Shown here: positions 44,630 to 53,200 of the stretch, one piece after another | How positions within the stretch are numbered: position 1 is the stretch's first letter | Layout of the letters: each line of letters begins with the position of its first letter | Notes under the pieces: model-generated | Seen by the model: only the letters and a program-made list of their open reading frames with translations | What the model was told of the DNA's origin: nothing | Databases searched by the model: none | Program-made: the position numbers and the translations under genes | DNA from: Aliiglaciecola lipolytica | Lineage (GTDB): Bacteria > Pseudomonadota > Gammaproteobacteria > Enterobacterales > Alteromonadaceae | Assembly (NCBI RefSeq): GCF_018860635.1 | Contig: NZ_JAHKPT010000025.1 | Coordinates: 1 to 64,000, forward strand | Direction of reading: 5' to 3' | DNA: 64,000 bases

Positions 44630-45094
44630 TTAAACAGCCCCTTCAAAACCCAATTGTCGCCAAGACTCATAAACAAAAACCGAAACCGCATTCGATAAGT
44701 TCATACTGCGACTCTTGGCCAACATTGGAATTCTTAAGCGTTGTTCCGCCGGTAAATTCTGAATGACCTCGTCAGGTAAGCCTCGCGTTTCAGGGCCAAA
44801 CAGTAACGCATCACCCAATTTAAAATCAGCATCTGCGAAATTCTTAGTACCTTTAGTGGTGCAGGCAAACACTCTTTGCGGTTTTTCGGATTGAAGATAA
44901 GCAGTTAGATCTGCGTGACGTTTAACCTCAGCAAATTCATGATAATCCAATCCCGCCCTGCGCACTTTTTTATCATCCCAGTCAAACCCTAGCGGTTCAA
45001 TCAGATGCAAGTCGTAACCTGTATTTGCGCACAGACGAATAATGTTTCCGGTGTTGGGAGGGATTTCCGGTTGATATAAAACAATACTAAGCAT
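44630..45094 (-). CDS. trmL: tRNA (cytidine(34)-2'-O)-methyltransferase
   Basis: A 154-residue SPOUT methyltransferase that methylates the wobble base of tRNA-Leu isoacceptors. The knotted domain motifs are [29 protein letters not shown] and [15 protein letters not shown]. It is convergent with gpsA, as in relatives. The window also encodes a candidate substrate, tRNA-Leu(CAA), at 264-350. Confidence 0.95.
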   Translation of the reverse strand: MLSIVLYQPEIPPNTGNIIRLCANTGYDLHLIEPLGFDWDDKKVRRAGLDYHEFAEVKRHADLTAYLQSEKPQRVFACTTKGTKNFADADFKLGDALLFGPETRGLPDEVIQNLPAEQRLRIPMLAKSRSMNLSNAVSVFVYESWRQLGFEGAV

Positions 45095-45197
45095 ATTTAA
45101 TCGAGGTTCTAGAAAACTAATTGTTTAAGTGTAACAAATATTACGCCCGCAAGAACCAGCAACTTCACTATTTTAAGCTATGCCGCGGCAAATTCGC

Positions 45198-46169
45198 TTA
45201 AGCTAAGAATCTCAAAATTGCCCGTAACGATTGATCACGAATATCCTCAGTTTCGAAGAATATTTCATGACTCGCATTTTCAATTCGCATAAGCTCACAA
45301 TTTAGCATTTTTGCTGCGACTTGAGTTTGTTTAGCGTTATTCACGACCCGATCATCTCCAGCCTGCAATAACAGCACTGGAATAGTAATCGCGGCAGCAT
45401 TTTTTTGGATAAATGACATCGTTTTATCAGCTTGTTTGAGCCAAGCTGTTGTTACCCCACCTAGCTTGCATTGCGGATTAGCCTCATAGGTATCTCGAAA
45501 AATTTTGTATCTTTGTTGGCAATGGGTTAATTCATTTATTGCAAAGGCTTTAGGGTTATATTTGGACTGACCAATAAAATACCATGGGCTTTTACCAAAG
45601 ACATGGTTTAGCAAGGTATAACTTTCAATTAGCAAACAACTTAACCATTTTGGTAATGCCGGCCTGATACCGAACATCGGAGCCGACATAATACATTTAG
45701 CGAAGTCTCCAGGGTGTGTGAGTAAATACAAACTAGAAATTGCGGCTCCCATGGAATGGCTAAGTAAAATCGGTTTATGACCGCTATTAGGGCTAATAAC
45801 TTGGTCAAAAAACGATTTAAAATCAGCAACGTAGTCTGCAAAATCAGCCACATACCCTTTTTCTGGATCATCTAACATTCGTCCTGACAACCCTTGTCCT
45901 CGATGGTCGTGAATAAACACACTAAAACCTGCGTGGTACAAATTGAATACCAGCTCTTTATATTTTAATAAGGTTTCAATACGACCAGAGGAAATGGCTA
46001 TGCTTCCAATAGGATTCGGATTGATCACATAAGCATAGGCAATTCGTACCTTTTGCTTCCCCAGAAAATAACCGTTAATCACGTTTCTTTGCCAAAACGG
46101 TTCTATAAATTGCTGATTCCGCTTTTCTACCAAAGTTTCATCTTCTGGGATTTGGCTCTGTTCAATCAT
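45198..46169 (-). CDS. PldB-like lysophospholipase / alpha-beta hydrolase
   Basis: A 323-residue hydrolase starting at the ATG at 46169. It shows the PldB/monoglyceride-lipase layout: FIHDHRGQGLSGRM (oxyanion region), the nucleophile elbow LLSHSMGAAIS, where the first Gly of GxSxG is Ser, the Asp in LLQAGDDRVV and the His in ENASHEIFFE. There is no signal peptide. It probably acts on lysophospholipids or monoacylglycerols; the substrate is inferred. It appears to be a single gene. Confidence 0.85.
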   Translation of the reverse strand: MIEQSQIPEDETLVEKRNQQFIEPFWQRNVINGYFLGKQKVRIAYAYVINPNPIGSIAISSGRIETLLKYKELVFNLYHAGFSVFIHDHRGQGLSGRMLDDPEKGYVADFADYVADFKSFFDQVISPNSGHKPILLSHSMGAAISSLYLLTHPGDFAKCIMSAPMFGIRPALPKWLSCLLIESYTLLNHVFGKSPWYFIGQSKYNPKAFAINELTHCQQRYKIFRDTYEANPQCKLGGVTTAWLKQADKTMSFIQKNAAAITIPVLLLQAGDDRVVNNAKQTQVAAKMLNCELMRIENASHEIFFETEDIRDQSLRAILRFLA

Positions 46170-46280
46170 GTTGTACGCTAACAATTAAATCACTTATCAA
46201 GATGCGTAATACTGCAATGTTGCATAGAATCAATCTACAAACACAATTCACTCGCGATCTCGCCTCAAAGGTTTCACTCA

Positions 46281-47678
46281 TTATTGTTTAATCGGAATCG
46301 TGATGTTTACAATTAACCCACCTTCTGGCGAATTCATGGCTACGACTTCACCGCCGTGTAATTTTACCGCTTGTTTAACAATGGCTAAGCCTAAACCTAC
46401 CCCACCCGTATCTCGATTTCGTGACGCAGACAACCGATAAAATGGTTTAAACATATCTTCCAAATCCGAAGAAGGTACACCTCTACCGTCATCTTTTACC
46501 GTCACTTGTAGTGTAGTAGTCAGATTAACCACTGACACTTCAACTTTAGTAGAACAATATTTAATTCCATTACTAATCAGATTTCCTACAGCACTTTTCA
46601 GTAGGTGTGGATAACAACTTAAAGTCAGTTCTGGAATGTCACCTAAAATTAATTCCTTACCACTATTTTGCGCTTCAAACTCGGCATCATTGAAAAGCTC
46701 TGTAAAACAACTTTTCAAACCAACAAGTTGTTTATCTTCAACAGCTACATCTGCCTCTAATCTAGATAGACGCAACACTTGACCAATCATTGAATCGATT
46801 TGCTGTGCTTCTTTTTCGATTCTCAATAGCTGTTTTTCAATCGACTCTGGCAGCTGTTCTTTTTGATTTTGAGCAATACCAATGGCAAGTTGCAATCTTG
46901 CCAGTGGCGACCTTAACTCATGTGATATATCAGCGACTAACCTTTTTTGACTTCCCATTAAGTCGGCAAGGCGTTTCGTCATAGAATTAAAATCTCGCCC
47001 CAAGGCGCCTATCTCGTCACCTCTTTTTGATGCAAATTTTACGTTCTGGGTTAAGTCACCATTGGCCACTTTCCTAGCACTTTTCTGCAATTGTCGAATA
47101 GGTCGAACAAGCGACCAGACAAACAAAGCGCACAGACTTCCGCTGACTAGCAATACGCTTAAGCCAAGCGCTATGGGATTTGTCTGCATCAACTGCCGTG
47201 CAAGATTTGGAGGGCGCGGTTTACCAGTGAACAGAAAATATGTCTGTCCTCTTACCGAGACTTTAGCTGGCCCAAAAAAGACCCCTGACGTAGTTCGAAT
47301 AACAAAAGGTTGCGTCTCATTAATGAGTTCCAAAAACGGCTCTTTTAACGGCATCATTTCTCTTGGAAAACCATAAATAAATTCTTTGCTTTGAGCATCT
47401 ATTAACATCAATGCATCTTTGCTTCTTTGCCCCGTGCGGCCTAATAAACGATTTAATTCGGCTTTGGGAAATCGCTCTGCAGTTAGCTCAATACGAGATG
47501 CTATTTGCTGTATACGATTAATGTCTACGTTATTTAGCGGTTTAATTGAGTAGTTAGAGTTGGTTTGCTTAGCTAACCAAGCGCCAACAAGACCCAACAG
47601 AATCGCTGCCAACCAAAACCATAAAAACGTTTTGCCAAAAAGACTGTTGGCAGGGTTAAGCTTTTTTAAAAACCTCAT
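46281..47678 (-). CDS. cpxA: Envelope-stress sensor histidine kinase CpxA
   Basis: A 465-residue kinase. TM1 is at about 15-35, a periplasmic domain at about 36-165, TM2 at about 170-192, then HAMP, DHp with LVADISHELRSPLARLQLA (His phosphoacceptor) and ATPase with LISNGIKY and GVGLGLAIVKQ. The DHp motif is that of CpxA. The start overlaps the cpxR stop by four bases. It monitors misfolded envelope proteins in its family. Confidence 0.93.
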   Translation of the reverse strand: MRFLKKLNPANSLFGKTFLWFWLAAILLGLVGAWLAKQTNSNYSIKPLNNVDINRIQQIASRIELTAERFPKAELNRLLGRTGQRSKDALMLIDAQSKEFIYGFPREMMPLKEPFLELINETQPFVIRTTSGVFFGPAKVSVRGQTYFLFTGKPRPPNLARQLMQTNPIALGLSVLLVSGSLCALFVWSLVRPIRQLQKSARKVANGDLTQNVKFASKRGDEIGALGRDFNSMTKRLADLMGSQKRLVADISHELRSPLARLQLAIGIAQNQKEQLPESIEKQLLRIEKEAQQIDSMIGQVLRLSRLEADVAVEDKQLVGLKSCFTELFNDAEFEAQNSGKELILGDIPELTLSCYPHLLKSAVGNLISNGIKYCSTKVEVSVVNLTTTLQVTVKDDGRGVPSSDLEDMFKPFYRLSASRNRDTGGVGLGLAIVKQAVKLHGGEVVAMNSPEGGLIVNITIPIKQ

Positions 47679-48370
47679 TGTTCAACCACGAACAAATAGC
47701 CAGTACCTCTGACCGTTTTAATTTTTTCTTGATCACTGTGTTGCATTAATTTACGCCTAATATTACTCACATGCATATCAATACTGCGATCAAATGCCAT
47801 CAATTTTCTGCCCAATACTTTTTCGCTGATATCATTTTTACTAACAATTTGACCTGCGTTTATCATCAACAAATGCAAAATTAAAAACTCAGTAGCGGTA
47901 AACTCTAAAATATTTCCAGCACATTCAACACTCTGTGTATTGGGGTTCAATACAACATCATCAATTTGTAATCGTTGCTGAGAGCTTGTTGAAGGCAAAT
48001 AATCCATGCGCCTGACGATAGCTTTGATTCGAGCCGATAACTCACGATGATTAAATGGTTTAGGCAAGTAATCGTCGGCGCCAAGCTCTAACCCAAAAAT
48101 TTTATCAAAATCATCGCCTTTAGCTGTTAACATCAACACTGGCGTTAAATGACTAGTGCGTAATCGCTTAAGCACTTCAAATCCATCTATTTGCGGCAAC
48201 ATCACGTCCAACAAAATTAAATCGTAATGTTTCGGCCCGATGGCTTTTTGTAAGCCTGTCTCACCATCATTGGCTTGATCTATTTCATACCCTTGGGGCG
48301 ACAAATACTCTATCAACAAGTTGCACAGTTCTTTATCATCATCGATAACAAGTAGTGATTTATTTTGCAT
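47675..48370 (-). CDS. cpxR: Envelope-stress response regulator CpxR
   Basis: A 231-residue OmpR-family regulator. The receiver has LLVIDDDKELCNLL, Asp55 in LILLDVMLP and the Lys in LPKPFNHREL. The winged helix has LEFTATEFLILHLL and ends RGTGYLFVV. It is divergent from the cpxP-like gene. A CpxR-box-like sequence lies between the two at 48460-48475. Confidence 0.94.
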   Translation of the reverse strand: MQNKSLLVIDDDKELCNLLIEYLSPQGYEIDQANDGETGLQKAIGPKHYDLILLDVMLPQIDGFEVLKRLRTSHLTPVLMLTAKGDDFDKIFGLELGADDYLPKPFNHRELSARIKAIVRRMDYLPSTSSQQRLQIDDVVLNPNTQSVECAGNILEFTATEFLILHLLMINAGQIVSKNDISEKVLGRKLMAFDRSIDMHVSNIRRKLMQHSDQEKIKTVRGTGYLFVVEQ

Positions 48371-48459
48371 GTAACCTCAATTATTCTATATGTCATTGGT
48401 ACATTATGTGGTGAATTGTAAGCTTCCAGCTGATTAAGTGACAGACGAAAAGAACATTA

Positions 48460-48475
48460 TTTACACAAGCTTTAC
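48460..48475 (-). promoter_or_regulatory. CpxR box candidate
   Basis: On the minus strand GTAAA-N6-GTAAA (plus strand TTTAC-ACAAGC-TTTAC). This fits the CpxR consensus of two GTAAA half-sites spaced 4-8 bases. It lies 90 bases from the cpxR start and about 50 bases upstream of the likely start of cpxP transcription, as expected for activation and autoregulation. Confidence 0.75.
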
Positions 48476-48507
48476 AATGGCCAGACACTTCTTTGCATTG
48501 ACGTAAC

Positions 48508-48513
48508 TATAAT
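48508..48513 (+). promoter_or_regulatory. -10 box candidate of the cpxP-like gene
   Basis: A perfect TATAAT 67 bases before the cpxP-like ATG. No good -35 hexamer sits 16-18 bases upstream, which fits a promoter that needs an activator such as CpxR. Confidence 0.5.
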
Positions 48514-48579
48514 GTTTATCAAATCAACGACAAGGTAAATGTCGTTATTTCGTTAAACATTAATCAAAAGGTGATACAC

Positions 48580-49395
48580 ATGAAAAGCAAATTGATTTTT
48601 TCTAAAGCAATCATTACCATAGCTGCTACCGCAGCCGTCACTGCATTTGCAATTCAAGCGCATGAGCGTCCAGAACCACCAATGCGTGCGGTATTCAAAA
48701 AGCTAGATTTAACAGATCAGCAAAAACTTGATGTACGCACTATCATGCAGCAATCTAAAGCAGATGGTGAAATTTACAAGCAAGATTTAAACAACATCAA
48801 AAATCAGCTTAAGAGCTTAATTAGATCTACTGATTGGGATCAAGATTCGGTAGTGAGTTTGTTACAACAAGAGCAAGATATTAAATCTCAACTTGCGTTA
48901 AGCTCGGCGACCAAACGCAACGCTGTCTGGAATACCCTCACCGCAGAGCAACAACAAAAGTTGAGTGCCATGAGCGAAAAGGGCAAAGAACGCAAAGGCA
49001 AGGGGCATAAAGGAGAAAAACGTTCTTCTCCGATGAAAATGTTCAAGAGACTCGACTTAACCGACGAGCAAAGTGCAAAAATTAAAGCTTTGTTTGAAAG
49101 CCAAAAAGCGGCTATGGAATCTCAGCGTGAAACGGTGAAAGGTTATCGCGATCAAGCTCAACAGCTGGTTAGAAGTGAAACTTTTGATCAATCAGCATGG
49201 TTGGCAGTGAGTGAGAAACTTCAAGCAGCTCATTTGCAAATGTCGACAGACATGTCAAAAGTGCGCCATCAAATCTGGAATATCCTTGATGAGGAACAAC
49301 AGGCAAAAATGGCGAAAATGGATGAAAAAAGAGAACACCGCAAAGGTGGTGACAAACATGATAAGAAGAGACGTCATCAAGACGACGAACTCTAA
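48580..49395 (+). CDS. cpxP: CpxP/Spy-family periplasmic protein with two tandem domains
   Basis: A 271-residue exported protein, about 100 residues longer than E. coli CpxP. I chose the ATG at 48580 over the GTG at 48571. Residues 1-27 are a signal peptide. LTxxQ motifs occur at 44-48 (LTDQQ), 120-124 (LTAEQ), 160-164 (LTDEQ) and 236-240 (LDEEQ). The two halves have the same internal spacing of 76 and are offset by 116 residues, so the protein is a tandem duplication of a Spy/CpxP domain joined by a Lys/Gly-rich linker (about 133-150). Family members are dimeric chaperones and dampen CpxA. The divergent cpxRA genes and the CpxR box support the call. Confidence 0.9.
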   Translation: MKSKLIFSKAIITIAATAAVTAFAIQAHERPEPPMRAVFKKLDLTDQQKLDVRTIMQQSKADGEIYKQDLNNIKNQLKSLIRSTDWDQDSVVSLLQQEQDIKSQLALSSATKRNAVWNTLTAEQQQKLSAMSEKGKERKGKGHKGEKRSSPMKMFKRLDLTDEQSAKIKALFESQKAAMESQRETVKGYRDQAQQLVRSETFDQSAWLAVSEKLQAAHLQMSTDMSKVRHQIWNILDEEQQAKMAKMDEKREHRKGGDKHDKKRRHQDDEL

Positions 49396-49417
49396 CTATC
49401 ACATTGGTTACGTTAAA

Positions 49418-49452
49418 GATTATTGATAGTTATAAATTAACTATCAATAATC
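49418..49452. terminator. Long perfect inverted repeat between convergent cpxP and mgsA
   Basis: GATTATTGATAGTTA and TAACTATCAATAATC form a perfect 15-bp stem with a five-base loop. The right arm overlaps the last nine bases of mgsA, including its stop codon. No T run follows, so it may stabilise both mRNA ends rather than terminate. Confidence 0.6.
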
Positions 49453-49863
49453 AGGCACAGTCCTCAAGTATTCGTCGCTGTCAAACAGCGGCGAAGTAAT
49501 GATTAAATCCGCAGTGCAACGATTACAAGCTACAGGCAAATTCCACACCGAACATAATCGAAGTAAAGCTTTTACGTCAGGATCATGAGGTGCGGGGTTG
49601 AGTGGATCCCAAAAAAAGATTAAACAATCTAGTTTTCGCTCAGCGATTAATGCGCCAATTTGTTGGTCGCCACCTAAAGGTCCACTTTTAAAACGATGAA
49701 CAGGTAAATCTAAACTGTCGGCGATTAGTCCGCCTGTTGTACCTGTCGCCACCAAATTATACTTTTTCAATTGTTCAATATGGGTGCGACTCCAGTCAAC
49801 TAACTCCGCTTTCATGTGATCGTGAGCCACTAAAGCAATGGTCTTTTTTACTAATTCAGTCAT
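49444..49863 (-). CDS. mgsA: Methylglyoxal synthase
   Basis: A 139-residue enzyme that converts dihydroxyacetone phosphate to methylglyoxal and phosphate. [12 protein letters not shown] (His), [12 protein letters not shown] (phosphate loop), [16 protein letters not shown] (Asp) and [14 protein letters not shown] (Asp, His) are the family motifs. The length is close to E. coli MgsA. It lies 19 bases downstream of argE on the same strand. Confidence 0.95.
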   Translation of the reverse strand: MTELVKKTIALVAHDHMKAELVDWSRTHIEQLKKYNLVATGTTGGLIADSLDLPVHRFKSGPLGGDQQIGALIAERKLDCLIFFWDPLNPAPHDPDVKALLRLCSVWNLPVACNRCTADLIITSPLFDSDEYLRTVPDY

Positions 49864-49882
49864 GGATATTATTTCCTAGTAT

Positions 49883-51043
49883 TTATCTAGCTGATTCGCT
49901 AAAGCACACGTGTTTTATCATATTCTTTAACAAAGAAACTGTGGGGTCCACATATTCTAACGATATAAACTCATCCGGCTGATGGGCTTGATTGATACTG
50001 CCCGGCCCCAAAACCAAAGTATCGCAGCCAAGCTGATTGATAAAAGGAGCCTCAGTAGCATAATTAGCATTTGTGACTTTAAAATCCGTCAACTTTTCAG
50101 CTAAGGCGATAATATTGTGCTCATTCTTACATGAGAACGCCGGAGCTGTCGGATACATAAGCTGCATGTCTACGCGGTCAGGATAAGCCTGTTTAACAGG
50201 TAACAGCGCTTCATCAATCAATGCAATTGCTTCTTCATCACTCAATCCAGGTACACAGCGAATATCAAAGTTAAGTTTGCAATGTCCACAAATTCGATTT
50301 TCGCCATCGCCGCCATGAATATGCCCTAAATTCATCGTTGCTTGGGGAACACTAAAACTTTCGTCGCGGTAATTTTTGGCAAGTTGGTCACGTAACGTGA
50401 GTAGCTGCTGTATTGCCATTTGCATAATTTCAATGGCGTTTACGCCTTTATCTGGATCGCTGGAATGGCCAGCTTTTCCAGTAATATTTAGGCTCTGCGC
50501 CATATGTCCTTTATGTTTACCGATTGGTTTCAGCTCTGTGGGTTCACCAATGATAGCCATATCAGGTTTAATTAACTGTTGTTGAGCAAAAAACCTAGCT
50601 CCGGCCATAGAGGTTTCTTCATCGGCTGTGGCTAAAATATACAGTGGTTTTTGCAGCTTTTTTAAAGGAATATCTTTTAAAGCTTCCAAAATAAAAGCAA
50701 AAAATCCTTTCATGTCGCAGGTCCCTAAACCATAAAAGGAATCATTTTTTTGCTGCAGTATAAATGGGTCGCTATTCCATCGACCTTCATCAAATGGCAC
50801 TGTATCTGAGTGACCAGCTAACAGCAGACCGCCCTTGCCCGTGCCGAGTTTGGCTAATAAATTGAATTTATTCCGTGCTTCAGGCACTTTTTGAATAGAA
50901 ATGCTAAAACCTAAGTCTGAAAAAAGATTCCCTAAATAGTCGATTAACTGACGATTACTCATATCTAGATCTTCGTCTACGGCACTTATTGTAGGGATGG
51001 AAATGATTTTTTCATAAACTTCTAAGAAAGTTAAATTTGGCAT
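49883..51043 (-). CDS. argE: Acetylornithine deacetylase
   Basis: A 386-residue M20 metallohydrolase that releases ornithine from N-acetylornithine. Metal and catalytic motifs are LLAGHSDTVPFDEG (His, Asp), YGLGTCDMKGFF (Asp), ATADEETSMAGA (Glu) and the late His in INQAHQPDEFI. It is divergent from argC, with ARG-box-like sequence between, as in E. coli argECBH. mgsA follows it. Confidence 0.95.
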   Translation of the reverse strand: MPNLTFLEVYEKIISIPTISAVDEDLDMSNRQLIDYLGNLFSDLGFSISIQKVPEARNKFNLLAKLGTGKGGLLLAGHSDTVPFDEGRWNSDPFILQQKNDSFYGLGTCDMKGFFAFILEALKDIPLKKLQKPLYILATADEETSMAGARFFAQQQLIKPDMAIIGEPTELKPIGKHKGHMAQSLNITGKAGHSSDPDKGVNAIEIMQMAIQQLLTLRDQLAKNYRDESFSVPQATMNLGHIHGGDGENRICGHCKLNFDIRCVPGLSDEEAIALIDEALLPVKQAYPDRVDMQLMYPTAPAFSCKNEHNIIALAEKLTDFKVTNANYATEAPFINQLGCDTLVLGPGSINQAHQPDEFISLEYVDPTVSLLKNMIKHVCFSESAR

Positions 51044-51380
51044 AAGAACCTTAAAATATAATTATTCACTTTTATTGCATATTTATAACATTGATGGCAT
51101 GCTACGTCCATGCAACAAAGAACCAGTTTTAAACTGATTTTTAAACCTTAACGATCAATTACAGTGCATATTGCCTGAAAATTGATGAATAGAGAATAAA
51201 TGAGAACTATGAGCACAAATAACTCCCTGCCTTGCTACGCTTGTACGTCTGTCCGACGAATCTAATTTTGGTTGCGTAGCACGCTCCTCTCCTTTGATAT
51301 AGAAGAAGTTTTTAAAGGATTGGGGCGCTTTTTTTATTTTTCTAAGTTAACATTTTCAAAAATTATCGGTAAACATCATT
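51044..51380. promoter_or_regulatory. argE/argC divergent control region
   Basis: A 337-base region. It holds the tandem ARG boxes at 51163-51201 and, between these and argC, the inverted repeat TGCTACGC (51233-51240) / GCGTAGCA (51274-51281), which could fold in the argC leader RNA. No gene is supported. Confidence 0.5.
51163..51201. promoter_or_regulatory. Tandem ARG boxes (ArgR operator candidate)
   Basis: Two 18-bp sites separated by exactly 3 bp, the E. coli arrangement. Site 2 (core TGAATAGAGAATAA) matches 8 of 10 fixed positions of TGAATwwwwATTCA; site 1 (core TGCATATTGCCTGA) matches 6 of 10. The position between the divergent argE and argC supports repression of both by ArgR with arginine. 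Confidence 0.55.
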
Positions 51381-52409
51381 ATGTTGAAAGCATGTGTAAT
51401 CGGAGCAAGTGGATATACAGGCGCAGAACTCGCCAGAATATTAACCTTGCATCCTAAATTTGAGCTAGCAGGATTGTTTGTTTCGCAAAACAGTCAAGAT
51501 GCAAATAAAGCTTTAAGTCAGCTCCACCCCTCTTTAAGCGGTTTAGTCGACACTAAGGTTTTACCCATTAATGATGGTCTGTTAAGCGAGCTCGCAGATT
51601 CTTTAGATGCCATATTTTTAGCCACACCTCACGAAGCCAGCCACGACTGGATGCCTATATTAACGGCAGGAAAAGCAAAAATATTCGATTTATCAGGGGC
51701 GTTCAGAATTAAAGATGCAGACGTGTTTGCAGACTTTTATGGATTTGCACACCAGCATAAACCGTTACTTGAAAAAGCGGTCTACGGGTTAGCTGAATGG
51801 AATGCAGCGTCTATTGCTGAGGCATCGCTAGTAGCAGTGCCAGGTTGCTACCCTACAGCTTCGCTATCAGCGCTCAAGCCTTTGTTTAATTCAAATCTGT
51901 TAGACAGCCAGCATCGTCCAATTATTAATGCGGTATCTGGTGTTAGTGGTGCGGGAAGAAAAGCCGCTTTGGGAAATAGCTATTGCGAAGTGAGCCTGCA
52001 AGCATATGGTGTTCTTGGCCATCGCCACCAGCCAGAAATTAGCCAAGCCTTAGGTACCGACGTTATATTTACTCCCCATTTAGGTAATTTTAAGCGCGGA
52101 ATATTGGCCACAATTACGGTGAAAACAGTTGCTGGCACCAGCAAAGAGCAAGTATCGGATGCTTACCAAAAAGCCTACAGTGATAAACCTATTATCCGTT
52201 TACTAAATCATTTTCCTAAGTTAGATGATGTAGTGAATACTGCGCACTGTGATCTGCATTGGAAGTTAGATGAAAAATCTGGATATTTAGTCATTGGCAG
52301 TGCCATCGACAACTTGTTAAAAGGTGCAGCATCTCAAGCAATTCAATGTGCTAACTTAAGTTTCGGTTTTGCATCTCCTACTGGATTAATTGCTGAGGTG
52401 AGTAAATGA
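51381..52409 (+). CDS. argC: N-acetyl-gamma-glutamyl-phosphate reductase
   Basis: A 342-residue enzyme for the third step of arginine synthesis. The Rossmann start is CVIGASGYTGAELARIL, the catalytic Cys is in VPGCYPTASLSALKP, and SGVSGAGRKA and HRHQPEI are conserved. It starts the argCBFGHA run; its stop overlaps the argB start by four bases. Confidence 0.96.
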   Translation: MLKACVIGASGYTGAELARILTLHPKFELAGLFVSQNSQDANKALSQLHPSLSGLVDTKVLPINDGLLSELADSLDAIFLATPHEASHDWMPILTAGKAKIFDLSGAFRIKDADVFADFYGFAHQHKPLLEKAVYGLAEWNAASIAEASLVAVPGCYPTASLSALKPLFNSNLLDSQHRPIINAVSGVSGAGRKAALGNSYCEVSLQAYGVLGHRHQPEISQALGTDVIFTPHLGNFKRGILATITVKTVAGTSKEQVSDAYQKAYSDKPIIRLLNHFPKLDDVVNTAHCDLHWKLDEKSGYLVIGSAIDNLLKGAASQAIQCANLSFGFASPTGLIAEVSK

Positions 52410-53200
52410 AAGTAAAAGTTATCAAAGTTGGTGGTGCATTTTTAGATGACCCAAGTATTTCCGCAGACTTTTTTGCCGCGCTTTATGCCGCTCAAGAACA
52501 ACAGCCAATAGTGTTAGTTCATGGTGGTGGCAGCAGTGTTGAGAAGCTTTTAAAAAATCTGTCACTTAGCAGTCATAAACTAAATGGTCTGAGAGTCACG
52601 CCGAAATCACAAATTGATTATGTCGTCGGTGCTTTAGCCGGCACAGCCAATAAAAACTTGTGTGCATTAGCGAAAAAAAGTGGACTTATCCCTGTGGGAT
52701 TAAGTTTATTGGATGGTAACATTACCAATTGCCATCAAATCAGTGAAGAATTAGGCAATGTAGGTTCTGCAGAGCCTATTGATCAAACTTTACTGACGAC
52801 TCTGTTGGCAGCTGGCTTTTTACCCATAGTGAGCTCCATTGGAGCAGATGACCAGGGTGAATTGCTTAATATCAACGCCGATCAAGCAGCAACAGCCATT
52901 GCCAAACTGCTTAATGCACAACTAGTTTTGTTATCAGATGTAGCAGGTGTGCTCGATCAGAATAAGTCACTTATTAATAAACTCACGTCTGACGATATTG
53001 AAACTTTGATATCAGATGGTGTTATTCGCGATGGTATGACAGTGAAAGTAGAAGCGGCATTAGATGCGGCGAATCAAATAGGACAGTCTGTGACTATAGC
53101 AAGTTGGAAAAACCTTGATATTTTAACCCAAGATACTCCAACTGAAGAAAACGCTTCTGCAGGAACAACCATTTTCCCATCGTCTAAGGAAAACAAATGA
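52406..53200 (+). CDS. argB: Acetylglutamate kinase
   Basis: A 264-residue amino-acid kinase. KVGGAFLDD and VLVHGGGSSVEKLL hold the nucleotide-site Lys and Gly loop, NINADQAATAIAKLL and LLSDVAGVLD the later ATP-site residues, and GMTVKVEAALDA the catalytic Lys region. It phosphorylates N-acetylglutamate. Short, like the arginine-insensitive E. coli form. Overlaps argC and argF by four bases each. Confidence 0.95.
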   Translation: MKVKVIKVGGAFLDDPSISADFFAALYAAQEQQPIVLVHGGGSSVEKLLKNLSLSSHKLNGLRVTPKSQIDYVVGALAGTANKNLCALAKKSGLIPVGLSLLDGNITNCHQISEELGNVGSAEPIDQTLLTTLLAAGFLPIVSSIGADDQGELLNINADQAATAIAKLLNAQLVLLSDVAGVLDQNKSLINKLTSDDIETLISDGVIRDGMTVKVEAALDAANQIGQSVTIASWKNLDILTQDTPTEENASAGTTIFPSSKENK

